Below are positions 12,777 through 24,599 of a DNA stretch of 64,000 nt, piece by piece. The position numbers and the translations under genes are program-made. The first letter of the stretch is position 1; every line of letters begins with the position of its first letter. The notes below the pieces were generated by a model. The model searched no databases and was not told where the DNA came from. It was given only the letters and a program-made list of their open reading frames with translations. The stretch comes from Tubulanus polymorphus (taxonomy: Eukaryota; Nemertea; Palaeonemertea; Tubulaniformes; Tubulanidae), in assembly GCF_964204645.1 (NCBI RefSeq), contig NW_027437462.1, forward strand, positions 1 through 64,000, read 5' to 3'.

Positions 12777-12920
12777 CAGGGGCCAGTTGCATAGTCATGG
12801 CTTAGACTTAAGACTAGTCTAAGACCAACTTAGTTCTATAGCTAATCTAACAACTTAAGACCAGTCACAAGATTTAAGACCACTTTTGGACTTAAGTCAC
12901 GACTGTGCAGCTGGCCCCTG
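12777..12920. mobile_element. 144-bp MITE with CAGGGGCCAG ends (also at 16508 and 20239)
   Basis: The element begins CAGGGGCCAGTTGCATAGTC and ends with the reverse complement of CAGGGGCCAGCTGCACAGTC, so the terminal inverted repeats match at 17 of 20 positions. Internally it is rich in ACTTAAGAC-type palindromic motifs and has no coding capacity. Copies lie at 16508-16651 and 20239-20382 because it belongs to the duplicated unit, and its right end coincides with the unit boundary. The flanks (TGTGTG / GTGTAG) do not show a clear target-site duplication. Confidence 0.8.
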
Positions 12921-13714
12921 GTGTAGACGTGTCGCAGGTTTCAGTTATTGAGATCCTCCTCCATTAGACTGAAAATAAATCAAACAACATTCATCATAAC
13001 ATCATTAGAGCAATTCACAAAAATCGTATCAAATATTCGATATAAATAAGAGTAACTAAACGAACCTGATCTAAACATCACCTTCTTTTGAGTAGAATAA
13101 ACAAAACTCTAGCGTTACGCCTACATCTGAAATAATACAAAACACTGAAAATCATTATTTCTTCATCAGATAAAAAATGAAAACAGATTCAACAAGATTC
13201 AAAATGCTTTTAGTGCCAACAATTTTCAGTGTTACAATTTTTTTTAATTGGTTCAGACTCAGAGCAGGGAACACTATATGAATTTATTCCCACACCGTCT
13301 GAAATTACAGATTTCACAATGAAATTTGCAGCGTGTTCGTTGCTCAGCTGCAGGTGAATCGCACCATTCAAACATGTTTGATATTTCCAAAGTAAATTGA
13401 GCCGCAATCTTTGACAAGCTTTCAAATCATGATGGCATCAATGATTTGAGAACGGCGCTGAAAACCTGCTTTGATTTTGGTTAACTCGGTTTTAAAACAC
13501 CACAGTTTTTAACTTCGAAACTGCTTCTAATGGTGTCGGTAGGCATCGCGTTGCTTGTCGACATAAGTCAGACTTAATCCTGCTTTCTCAGAGAACTGCT
13601 CTTCCTTCCCTTTTAGATTTTCCTAAATCTGCACCCGTACCTTCGCCGTGCCCTCCTCCAATTTTCCAGGGGATCCTCGTGATTCGTGAGATTGTAGTCG
13701 GGAAAATCTCTTAC

Positions 13715-16347
13715 CTGTTTTGGAATCCGCTAGGTCCGGCAACCGCGCTTCCCGATAAACTACCGTTCAAACTGGAGCCAGCAATCGCTCTGTTACCGGC
13801 CGATTCGCGATCGCTCTCATCGCGGATTTTCCCGACTCGGTCGATGTGGCTTCCGCTAGCGCTAAGACTGCCAGTCATAGCCATAGACATCTCACCGATA
13901 CTAGGTCCGGTACTGGGGTTCGCTACCCGGTCACTGGTCGTTTCTATACTGTGAGAATCAGCTACAACAAATATAAACATTCACTCATACTAGTACTGAA
14001 CTAACTTAAATGACGTCATAGGGGGATATATATAGCAGCCACACCAGACAACATGGCTTTATCAGTCAATCCCCTTATGACATCATCAAATTATCTTTCT
14101 CTTAATGGCTAAAGTCCATTTATTTAGTTCAATTTTCGAGAATATTCATCAATCCTTCTGAACAGTATAAAATTGATATAAAAACGATGATTTATCTGGA
14201 CTGCACAACACTGCTGATTCGATTAAGACCTATTTGAGGAATGCACACCAAAAATTAAGCGAAATATCCCAAAAAGATCGTGGACAATCAAAAATAAATA
14301 GACATTTAGTCTATACAAAACCTAGAAAAGTTGGTCACCTCCAATAAATCCCCCTATGACATCATCAAATTATCCCCTAAGATTCCTAGAAAGACAGCTG
14401 ATTCCGGACCCTGTGCTATATGAAAAGTATGGTTTAAGTACTTACGGGCGTAAGGCCCCGATGGGCCACTTCCTTCGTTCTCTTCGAACTCAAATCGAAC
14501 TCCGCCCGGAGTCAGTCGTCGATACGCCGCAACCACCGCTGCGACACAGCGATATCGGTACCACGCCGTAAACATACGCCAATAATATCGGTACACCGAT
14601 ACCAACGGCTAAACTAGCGACAACTGGCGCTACGATAACAGACGCAGTTACACCACCGGCTATTACCATATTCCTCTTGTGCTGTGGTAGGTGACCGTAA
14701 CGTGTATGTAACTGAAACACAAGATAAACACATGAGAAATAGCATTTTTCATGGTTAAATTTGCAATAAAAATCTCGCGCAGGGTGGACGTAGGTTCCAA
14801 TTTCCGGTTCTGACTAGTGCCATCAAGCGAGTAATTTCAGAACTTGAATTTGTCGATCTCCTGTATTTCACCCGATAAGCCTTATCATATGTCCTTGTCA
14901 TTACGGTTAAATGACAGTAACCACTTGATACAGTTTATGCGCAGTATTTAGAACTAGGATTTTGACAAAACAAATCAATAAGGATTTATTACTTCTAAGT
15001 GTTGGTTATTCAACGTCACTCTGTGAATTCAATTCGAATACAGTCTATATTAAATCCCAGTTTTTGGCTATATTCAATTATTGCAAAACTGGGATTGGCA
15101 TTGACAATCCCAGTTTTTTGGGTAGTTTTACTTTGACACTGGACCCAGTTTCACAGTTGTGTGGGTTTAATTGAGACTCTGGATCCAGTTCCACAGTTGT
15201 GTGGGTTTAATTTGATCCAGTTCCACAGTTGTGTGGGTTTAATTTGATCCAGTTCCACAGTTGTGTGGGTCTAATTGAGACTCTGGATCCAGTTCCACAT
15301 TGCAATGATATCCCATAATCACTAGGGCTAGTGTGGCCAGTTTGTTTACATCAGGTGACCAGCTCCAGCCAATCAGAAGCTAGGGTTAGGGTTATTGACC
15401 ATGTGCTTGGGGCTATTTGCATATATCAGGTGACCAGCTCCAGCCAATCAGAAGCTAGGGTTAGGGTTAGTGACCATGTGCTTGGGGCTATTTGCATCTA
15501 TCAGGTGACCAGCTCCAACCAATCAGAAGCTAGGGTTAGGGTAAGTGACCATGTGCTTGGGGCTATTTGCATATATCAGGTGACCAGCTCCAGCCAATCA
15601 GAAGCTAGGGTTAGGGTTAGTGACCATGTGCTTTGGGCTATTTGCATATATCAGGTGACCAGCTCCAGCCAATCAGAAGCTAGGGTTAGGGTTATAACTG
15701 TTCCTAGGTGTAGAGGAGGTGTTTACATATAGTGACATCAGTTGACAGCCTCCTATAGTCAGTCAATTATAGATCTACAATTGACTTTGTTTTGAGTTAA
15801 ACAGTTGTGTGGGTTTAATTTCAACATGAAAGGACATTTCAAAGGACATAATAATATCTGTAATGAGGCATTCAATGAATGAACATTTTGAATCCCAGTT
15901 CATCTGTTTGGGTTAAATTCCTTTAGTTCAACAATTTAATCAAATTGAAAAACTGTAGTCAGAAAGCTGACCTACCACACATATTAAGCTATCATTTTAT
16001 GTCTCACGTGGTCAGCCTGTGTGATAGGCCTAACATATAAAAGACTTTCAGTTATGTGTCCATGCGTATATGTTCTCGGAATTCAGACCAAAAATGACCT
16101 TTTGGGCACGAGGCCCTTGTGACTCTTGTGGAAATATAATAATGATCACTAAATTGAGATTCTCACAGACAGACGGCAGATGGATTCCTAATATTAGTCG
16201 ATAATTTACCTTGCGTCTGACCCAGACGGGAATCCCTATGATCATCGCGGGAACTGCGATTCCAGCGACAGTCCGATACTGACCGGAGCGCCAACTAACG
16301 TGCCAAGTTGCCACAATATCTTCTTCTTTCGGCTCCAAGACTTTTTA
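13715..16347 (-). pseudogene. RNF19-like pseudogene fragment, array unit 2
   Basis: Copy of the unit 1 exons shifted by 3,731 bp: exon A 16347-16210, exon B 14711-14446, exon C 13961-13715. It carries the same one-base deletion in exon A and the same one-base insertion in exon B. A single substitution in the intron side near 14409 (CCTGTGC instead of CCTGCGC) distinguishes it. No upstream catalytic exons accompany it. Confidence 0.85.
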
Positions 16348-17445
16348 CTTTAATTATTACTCAATTTCTAAGGACTTATAAACCTTTATCATCGATTAAA
16401 AGCCGAGCTCGGGTTTACAAGGAAGGACCATAAATATCAATGGATTCATTCTATCACTTGCAACCATTTGATTCAGAGCTCTGACAACTAGAGAATCGCC
16501 ATGTGTGCAGGGGCCAGTTGCATAGTCATGGCTTAGACTTAAGACTAGTCTAAGACCAACTTAGTTCTATAGCTAATCTAACAACTTAAGACCAGTCACA
16601 AGATTTAAGACCACTTTTGGACTTAAGTCACGACTGTGCAGCTGGCCCCTGGTGTAGACGTGTCGCAGGTTTCAGTTATTGAGATCCTCCTCCATTAGAC
16701 TGAAAATAAATCAAACAACATTCATCATAACATCATTAGAGCAATTCACAAAAATCGTATCAAATATTCGATATAAATAAGAGTAACTAAACGAACCTGA
16801 TCTAAACATCACCTTCTTTTGAGTAGAATAAACAAAACTCTAGCGTTACGCCTACATCTGAAATAATACAAAACACTGAAAATCATTATTTCTTCATCAG
16901 ATAAAAAATGAAAACAGATTCAACAAGATTCAAAATGCTTTTAGTGCCAACAATTTTCAGTGTTACAATTTTTTTTAATTGGTTCAGACTCAGAGCAGGG
17001 AACACTATATGAATTTATTCCCACACCGTCTGAAATTACAGATTTCACAATGAAATTTGCAGCGTGTTCGTTGCTCAGCTGCAGGTGAATCGCACCATTC
17101 AAACATGTTTGATATTTCCAAAGTAAATTGAGCCGCAATCTTTGACAAGCTTTCAAATCATGATGGCATCAATGATTTGAGAACGGCGCTGAAAACCTGC
17201 TTTGATTTTGGTTAACTCGGTTTTAAAACACCACAGTTTTTAACTTCGAAACTGCTTCTAATGGTGTCGGTAGGCATCGCGTTGCTTGTCGACATAAGTC
17301 AGACTTAATCCTGCTTTCTCAGAGAACTGCTCTTCCTTCCCTTTTAGATTTTCCTAAATCTGCACCCGTACCTTCGCCGTGCCCTCCTCCAATTTTCCAG
17401 GGGATCCTCGTGATTCGTGAGATTGTAGTCGGGAAAATCTCTTAC

Positions 17446-20078
17446 CTGTTTTGGAATCCGCTAGGTCCGGCAACCGCGCTTCCCGATAAACTACCGTTCA
17501 AACTGGAGCCAGCAATCGCTCTGTTACCGGCCGATTCGCGATCGCTCTCATCGCGGATTTTCCCGACTCGGTCGATGTGGCTTCCGCTAGCGCTAAGACT
17601 GCCAGTCATAGCCATAGACATCTCACCGATACTAGGTCCGGTACTGGGGTTCGCTACCCGGTCACTGGTCGTTTCTATACTGTGAGAATCAGCTACAACA
17701 AATATAAACATTCACTCATACTAGTACTGAACTAACTTAAATGACGTCATAGGGGGATATATATAGCAGCCACACCAGACAACATGGCTTTATCAGTCAA
17801 TCCCCTTATGACATCATCAAATTATCTTTCTCTTAATGGCTAAAGTCCATTTATTTAGTTCAATTTTCGAGAATATTCATCAATCCTTCTGAACAGTGTA
17901 AAATTGATATAAAAACGATGATTTATCTGGACTGCACAACACTGCTGATTCGATTAAGACCTATTTGAGGAATGCACACCAAAAATTAAGCGAAATATCC
18001 CAAAAAGATCGTGGACAATCAAAAATAAATAGACATTTAGTCTATACAAAACCTAGAAAAGTTGGTCACCTCCAATAAATCCCCCTATGACATCATCAAA
18101 TTATCCCCTAAGATTCCTAGAAAGACAGCTGATTCCGGACCCTGCGCTATATGAAAAGTATGGTTTAAGTACTTACGGGCGTAAGGCCCCGATGGGCCAC
18201 TTCCTTCGTTCTCTTCGAACTCAAATCGAACTCCGCCCGGAGTCAGTCGTCGATACGCCGCAACCACCGCTGCGACACAGCGATATCGGTACCACGCCGT
18301 AAACATACGCCAATAATATCGGTACACCGATACCAACGGCTAAACTAGCGACAACTGGCGCTACGATAACAGACGCAGTTACACCACCGGCTATTACCAT
18401 ATTCCTCTTGTGCTGTGGTAGGTGACCGTAACGTGTATGTAACTGAAACACAAGATAAACACATGAGAAATAGCATTTTTCATGGTTAAATTTGCAATAA
18501 AAATCTCGCGCAGGGTGGATGTAGGTTCCAATTTCCGGTTCTGACTAGTGCCATCAAGCGAGTAATTTCAGAACTTGAATTTGTCGATCTCCTGTATTTC
18601 ACCCGATAAGCCTTATCATATGTCCTTGTCATTACGGTTAAATGACAGTAACCACTTGATACAGTTTATGCGCAGTATTTAGAACTAGGATTTTGACAAA
18701 ACAAATCAATAAGGATTTATTACTTCTAAGTGTTGGTTATTCAACGTCACTCTGTGAATTCAATTCGAATACAGTCTATATTAAATCCCAGTTTTTGGCT
18801 ATATTCAATTATTGCAAAACTGGGATTGGCATTGACAATCCCAGTTTTTTGGGTAGTTTTACTTTGACACTGGACCCAGTTTCACAGTTGTGTGGGTTTA
18901 ATTGAGACTCTGGATCCAGTTCCACAGTTGTGTGGGTTTAATTTGATCCAGTTCCACAGTTGTGTGGGTTTAATTTGATCCAGTTCCACAGTTGTGTGGG
19001 TCTAATTGAGACTCTGGATCCAGTTCCACATTGCAATGATATCCCATAATCACTAGGGCTAGTGTGGCCAGTTTGTTTACATCAGGTGACCAGCTCCAGC
19101 CAATCAGAAGCTAGGGTTAGGGTTATTGACCATGTGCTTGGGGCTATTTGCATATATCAGGTGACCAGCTCCAGCCAATCAGAAGCTAGGGTTAGGGTTA
19201 GTGACCATGTGCTTGGGGCTATTTGCATCTATCAGGTGACCAGCTCCAACCAATCAGAAGCTAGGGTTAGGGTAAGTGACCATGTGCTTGGGGCTATTTG
19301 CATATATCAGGTGACCAGCTCCAGCCAATCAGAAGCTAGGGTTAGGGTTAGTGACCATGTGCTTTGGGCTATTTGCATATATCAGGTGACCAGCTCCAGC
19401 CAATCAGAAGCTAGGGTTAGGGTTATAACTGTTCCTAGGTGTAGAGGAGGTGTTTACATATAGTGACATCAGTTGACAGCCTCCTATAGTTAGTCAATTA
19501 TAGATCTACAATTGACTTTGTTTTGAGTTAAACAGTTGTGTGGGTTTAATTTCAACATGAAAGGACATTTCAAAGGACATAATAATATCTGTAATGAGGC
19601 ATTCAATGAATGAACATTTTGAATCCCAGTTCATCTGTTTGGGTTAAATTCCTTTAGTTCAACAATTTAATCAAATTGAAAAACTGTAGTCAGAAAGCTG
19701 ACCTACCACACATATTAAGCTATCATTTTATGTCTCACGTGGTCAGCCTGTGTGATAGGCCTAACATATAAAAGACTTTCAGTTATGTGTCCATGCGTAT
19801 ATGTTCTCGGAATTCAGACCAAAAATGACCTTTTGGGCACGAGGCCCTTGTGACTCTTGTGGAAATATAATAATGATCACTAAATTGAGATTCTCACAGA
19901 CAGACGGCAGATGGATTCCTAATATTAGTCGATAATTTACCTTGCGTCTGACCCAGACGGGAATCCCTATGATCATCGCGGGAACTGCGATTCCAGCGAC
20001 AGTCCGATACTGACCGGAGCGCCAACTAACGTGCCAAGTTGCCACAATATCTTCTTCTTTCGGCTCCAAGACTTTTTA
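17446..20078 (-). pseudogene. RNF19-like pseudogene fragment, array unit 3
   Basis: Third copy: exon A 20078-19941, exon B 18442-18177, exon C 17692-17446. Both frameshifts are again present. Units 3 and 4 share CAGTGTAAAA near 17896 and 21627 where units 1 and 2 have CAGTATAAAA, which hints at the order of duplication. Confidence 0.85.
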
Positions 20079-21176
20079 CTTTAATTATTACTCAATTTCT
20101 AAGGACTTATAAACCTTTATCATCGATTAAAAGCCGAGCTCGGGTTTACAAGGAAGGACCATAAATATCTATGGATTCATTCTATCACTTGCAACCATTT
20201 GATTCAGAGCTCTGACAACTAGAGAATCGCCATGTGTGCAGGGGCCAGTTGCATAGTCATGGCTTAGACTTAAGACTAGTCTAAGACCAACTTAGTTCTA
20301 TAGCTAATCTAACAACTTAAGACCAGTCACAAGATTTAAGACCACTTTTGGACTTAAGTCACGACTGTGCAGCTGGCCCCTGGTGTAGACGTGTCGCAGG
20401 TTTCAGTTATTGAGATCCTCCTCCATTAGACTGAAAATAAATCAAACAACATTCATTATAACATCATTAGAGCAATTCACAAAAATCGTATCAAATATTC
20501 GATATAAATAAGAGTAACTAAACGAACCTGATCTAAACATCACCTTCTTTTGAGTAGAATAAACAAAACTCTAGCGTTACGCCTACATCTGAAATAATAC
20601 AAAACACTGAAAATCATTATTTCTTCATCAGATAAAAAATGAAAACAGATTCAACAAGATTCAAAATGCTTTTAGTGCCAACAATTTTCAGTGTTACAAT
20701 TTTTTTTAATTGGTTCAGACTCAGAGCAGGGAACACTATATGAATTTATTCCCACACCGTCTGAAATTACAGATTTCACAATGAAATTTGCAGCGTGTTC
20801 GTTGCTCAGCTGCAGGTGAATCGCACCATTCAAACATGTTTGATATTTCCAAAGTAAATTGAGCCGCAATCTTTGACAAGCTTTCAAATCATGATGGCAT
20901 CAATGATTTGAGAACGGCGCTGAAAACCTGCTTTGATTTTGGTTAACTCGGTTTTAAAACACCACAGTTTTTAACTTCGAAACTGCTTCTAATGGTGTCG
21001 GTAGGCATCGCGTTGCTTGTCGACATAAGTCAGACTTAATCCTGCTTTCTCAGAGAACTGCTCTTCCTTCCCTTTTAGATTTTCCTAAATCTGCACCCGT
21101 ACCTTCGCCGTGCCCTCCTCCAATTTTCCAGGGGATCCTCGTGATTCGTGAGATTGTAGTCGGGAAAATCTCTTAC

Positions 21177-22165
21177 CTGTTTTGGAATCCGCTAGGTCCG
21201 GCAACCGCGCTTCCCGATAAACTACCGTTCAAACTGGAGCCAGCAATCGCTCTGTTACCGGCCGATTCGCGATCGCTCTCATCGCGGATTTTCCCGACTC
21301 GGTCGATGTGGCTTCCGCTAGCGCTAAGACTGCCAGTCATAGCCATAGACATCTCACCGATACTAGGTCCGGTACTGGGGTTCGCTACCCGGTCACTGGT
21401 CGTTTCTATACTGTGAGAATCAGCTACAACAAATATAAACATTCACTCATACTAGTACTGAACTAACTTAAATGACGTCATAGGGGGATATATATAGCAG
21501 CCACACCAGACAACATGGCTTTATCAGTCAATCCCCTTATGACATCATCAAATTATCTTTCTCTTAATGGCTAAAGTCCATTTATTTAGTTCAATTTTCG
21601 AGAATATTCATCAATCCTTCTGAACAGTGTAAAATTGATATAAAAACGATGATTTATCTGGACTGCACAACACTGCTGATTCGATTAAGACCTATTTGAG
21701 GAATGCACACCAAAAATTAAGCGAAATATCCCAAAAAGATCGTGGACAATCAAAAATAAATAGACATTTAGTCTATACAAAACCTAGAAAAGTTGGTCAC
21801 CTCCAATAAATCCCCCTATGACATCATCAAATTATCCCCTAAGATTCCTAGAAAGACAGCTGATTCCGGACCCTGCGCTATATGAAAAGTATGGTTTAAG
21901 TACTTACGGGCGTAAGGCCCTGATGGGCCACTTCCTTCGTTCTCTTCGAACTCAAATCGAACTCCGCCCGGAGTCAGTCGTCGATACGCCGCAACCACCG
22001 CTGCGACACAGCGATATCGGTACCACGCCGTAAACATATGCCAATAATATCGGTACACCGATACCAACGGCTAAACTAGCGACAACTGGCGCTACGATAA
22101 CAGACGCAGTTACACCACCGGCTATTACCATATTCCTCTTGTGCTGTGGTAGGTGACCGTAACGT
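21177..22165 (-). pseudogene. RNF19-like pseudogene fragment, array unit 4 (truncated)
   Basis: Only exons C (21423-21177) and B (22165-21908) are present. Exon B loses its acceptor and first few bases at a sharp breakpoint at 22165/22166. Exon A and everything upstream are missing. The exon B insertion frameshift is present. One missense change near 22039 replaces Arg with His (YYWRMF to YYWHMF in the shifted frame). Confidence 0.85.
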
Positions 22166-22860
22166 ATTCACTTGACGCGCAGTCAATTTCAGGTGTAGAC
22201 ATGTCGCAGGTTTCAGTTATTGAGATCCTCCTCCATTAGACTGAAAATAAATCAAACAACATTCATTATAACATCATTAGAGCAATTCACAAAAATCGTA
22301 TCAAATATTCGATATAAATAAGAGTAACTAAACAAACCTGATCTAAACATCACCTTCTTTTTGAGTAGAATAAACAAAACTCTAGCGTTACGCCTACATC
22401 TGAAATAATACAAAACACTGAAAATCATTATTTCTTCATCAGATAAAAAATGAAAACAGATTCAACAAGATTCAAATGCTTTTAATGTCAAGAATTTTCA
22501 GTGTTACAATCTTTTTTCATACAAGACTTAACGGTAAATTGGTTCAGACTTAGAGCAGGGAACACTATATGAATTTATTCCCACACCGTCTGAAATTACA
22601 GATTTCACAATGAAATTTGCAGCGTGTTCGTTGCTCAGCAGCAGGTGAATCGCACCATTCAAACATGTTTGATATTTTCACAGTAAATTTCATTGCAGCG
22701 AAATTTTTGTTTAGTCCCAAAAACAGTAAATTGAGCCGCAATCTTTGACAAGCTTTCAAATCATGATGGCATCAATGATTTGAGAACGGCGCTGAAAACC
22801 TGCTTGGATTTTGGTTAACTCAGTTTTAAAACACCACTGAAACTGGTTTTTAGAGGTCTT
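22166..22860. repeat. Diverged fragment of the RNF19 array unit
   Basis: This matches the left part of the unit (compare 7985-8137 and 13045-13500) but with many substitutions and insertions, for example an extra ATACAAGACTTAACGGTAAA at about 22519. It is therefore older than the nearly identical units. It contains no exon. Confidence 0.8.
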
Positions 22861-24022
22861 TGATTAGGGCCTAAGATATATCTACCTGAATTGAGGGATC
22901 ACTTGTTCACTTCATTGCCAAACAGTTATTTTTCCTTGAACTTCCTGATGACTGCAGTTTTTTTTGTAGAGCATCACCCTGCCCCTGGGCCTGAAATAAA
23001 CATAGAAACCTGTCAGAGAAAGCACTCTAAAATCCAGGGTATCCGCGGGGTCAAATGCCTCATCTGTATTGATAGTAATGGTTTATATTAGGCTCTCTTA
23101 TGTTATTGATACTTTTTATTGAACGATGGTTTTACAGCACGCATCAGTGAATAGAGATTGCTGCTGCTCGTGGGGTTAAACCGGAGTGTTTTATGTCGCT
23201 CTCCATCTCGAATCACCTTCATACATCACAAGTATTCGATTCATAAGTAAATTTAATTACTGTATTTCAATGTTGAAATGGTCTGAAGACATTCTGTCGC
23301 TTCTGCGTTGAAAGTGAAGTTTCTAAATATTTCAAGTGAAAATTGCGATTGATTCGTCCGCCATCATTCTTAAATGGGACATACTCCACTTGGGAGGGCT
23401 AGTTCTGTAGACCGCGCAGATCGAGGTCGACTAGGACTCAGGTGCATGAGCGCTCCGGGCACCAACTAAAGAGTTTACGGTAGTTCCCGTGGTAGACTTT
23501 ACATGCCGCTAATCTAAACATCACCTTCTTTTGAGTAGAATAAACAAAACTCTAGCGTTACGCCTACATCTGAAATAATACAAAACACTGAAAATCATTA
23601 TTTCTTCATCAGATAAAAAATGAAAACAGATTCAACAAGATTCAAAATGCTTTTAGTGCCAAGAATTTTCAGTGTTACAATCTTTTTTTCATACAAGACT
23701 TAACGGTAAATTGGTTCAGACTTAGAGCAGGGAACACTATATGAATTTATTCCTACCCGGAAATAAACAAAGCACTCTAAAATCCAGGGTATCCGCGGAG
23801 TCAAATGCTCCATCTGTATTGATAGTAATAGTTTAGGCCTCGATCCACTCTTTACGTATGTTATTTATACTTTTTACTGAATGATGGTTTTACACGCATC
23901 AGTGAATTAGAGTTTGCTGTAGTTTCCTAATCGTTGTTTGTAAGGTTTTTATAATCGGATGCGCTTATACCAACGTTAGGGATGACAAGGGCCAAGACAC
24001 CGCTCTCTCTCTCTGGTTTCAG
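22861..24022. repeat. Decayed duplicate blocks right of the array
   Basis: Two related blocks are seen. 23513-23757 repeats array sequence (CATCACCTTCTTTTGAGTAG), and 22975-23160 resembles 23760-23925 (shared ATCCAGGGTATCCGCGG and GATGGTTTTACA). The segment 23330-23510 is unique and matches nothing I recognise. No gene is supported here. Confidence 0.65.
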
Positions 24023-24023
24023 G

Positions 24024-24131
24024 ATGGATCTACGTAGATTGAGAGCTCTAGCTAATCAAGCTAGACTCACATTAAGTCCAGCTTATGATGTGTTCTTACT
24101 TCAACTGCAGAGAATTAAAGCGAAATTCTAG
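24024..24131 (+). CDS. Possible short terminal coding exon (unrecognised)
   Basis: A pyrimidine tract and CAG at 24020-24022 resemble a splice acceptor. It is followed by an ATG-started frame of 35 codons (begins MDLRRLRALANQ, includes LSPAYDVFLLQLQRI) closed by TAG. The composition looks protein-like and helical, but I see no upstream partner exon and do not recognise the family. It could be a leftover exon or chance. Confidence 0.25.
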   Translation: MDLRRLRALANQARLTLSPAYDVFLLQLQRIKAKF

Positions 24132-24599
24132 ACTATTGTAGATGTTTAAAACACAGTCCTTCTCTTAGAGTTAAGGTTAAATCATCATCCTCCACTCCAC
24201 ATACTTCAAAATCTTATTCATTCATTCAAGACGAATTTTAGTTTTTGTTTTAGAGTCCATGTTTCCATGCAACTGGATCCTATATACAGTTGTCAATTAA
24301 TCCGTTCTTGACGTCATTAAAACAGCCATATGTTTGGAAGAAACGAGAAACTGTCGCGACCGCAGCCGCAGCCTGTAGACCCTACACTGACAGATCAGTC
24401 TCACTGGAGTCTTACTGCAACCATCCTACAGAAGAGTCCTACATCAGAGTCCTACAGCAGAGTCCTACATCAGAGTCCTACAGCAGAGTCATAGCGAGAG
24501 GTAGTCAATATCAAACACGTTCGATGAGTTTAATTCAATAATTGAAGCTTTAGAAAATATACACAAAGTAAAGAAGTTTTTGATTCAGTTTCAGCAGAG

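Larger units (their letters stand above)
7985..22165 (-). repeat. Tandem array of a 3,731-bp RNF19-derived unit
   Basis: The same 3,731-bp segment is repeated head to tail. Complete units lie at 12921-16651 and 16652-20382. The first unit (7985-12920) is longer because of a 1.18-kb insertion at about 8140-9317. The fourth (20383-22165) stops abruptly inside an exon, at 22165, where sequence matching the array's left end (ACTTGACGCGCAGTCAATTT-like, compare 7992) begins again. By eye the units differ at only a handful of sites (for example 14409, 18519, 20170 and 21923), roughly 0.1%. Each unit holds three minus-strand exons of an RNF19 gene, a 144-bp MITE and two internal minisatellites. Confidence 0.95.

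Noticed and set aside
9984-22165. A giant RNF19 protein with several repeated membrane modules
   Set aside because: Both exon A and exon B are frameshifted in every unit, so no continuous protein can be made from the array.
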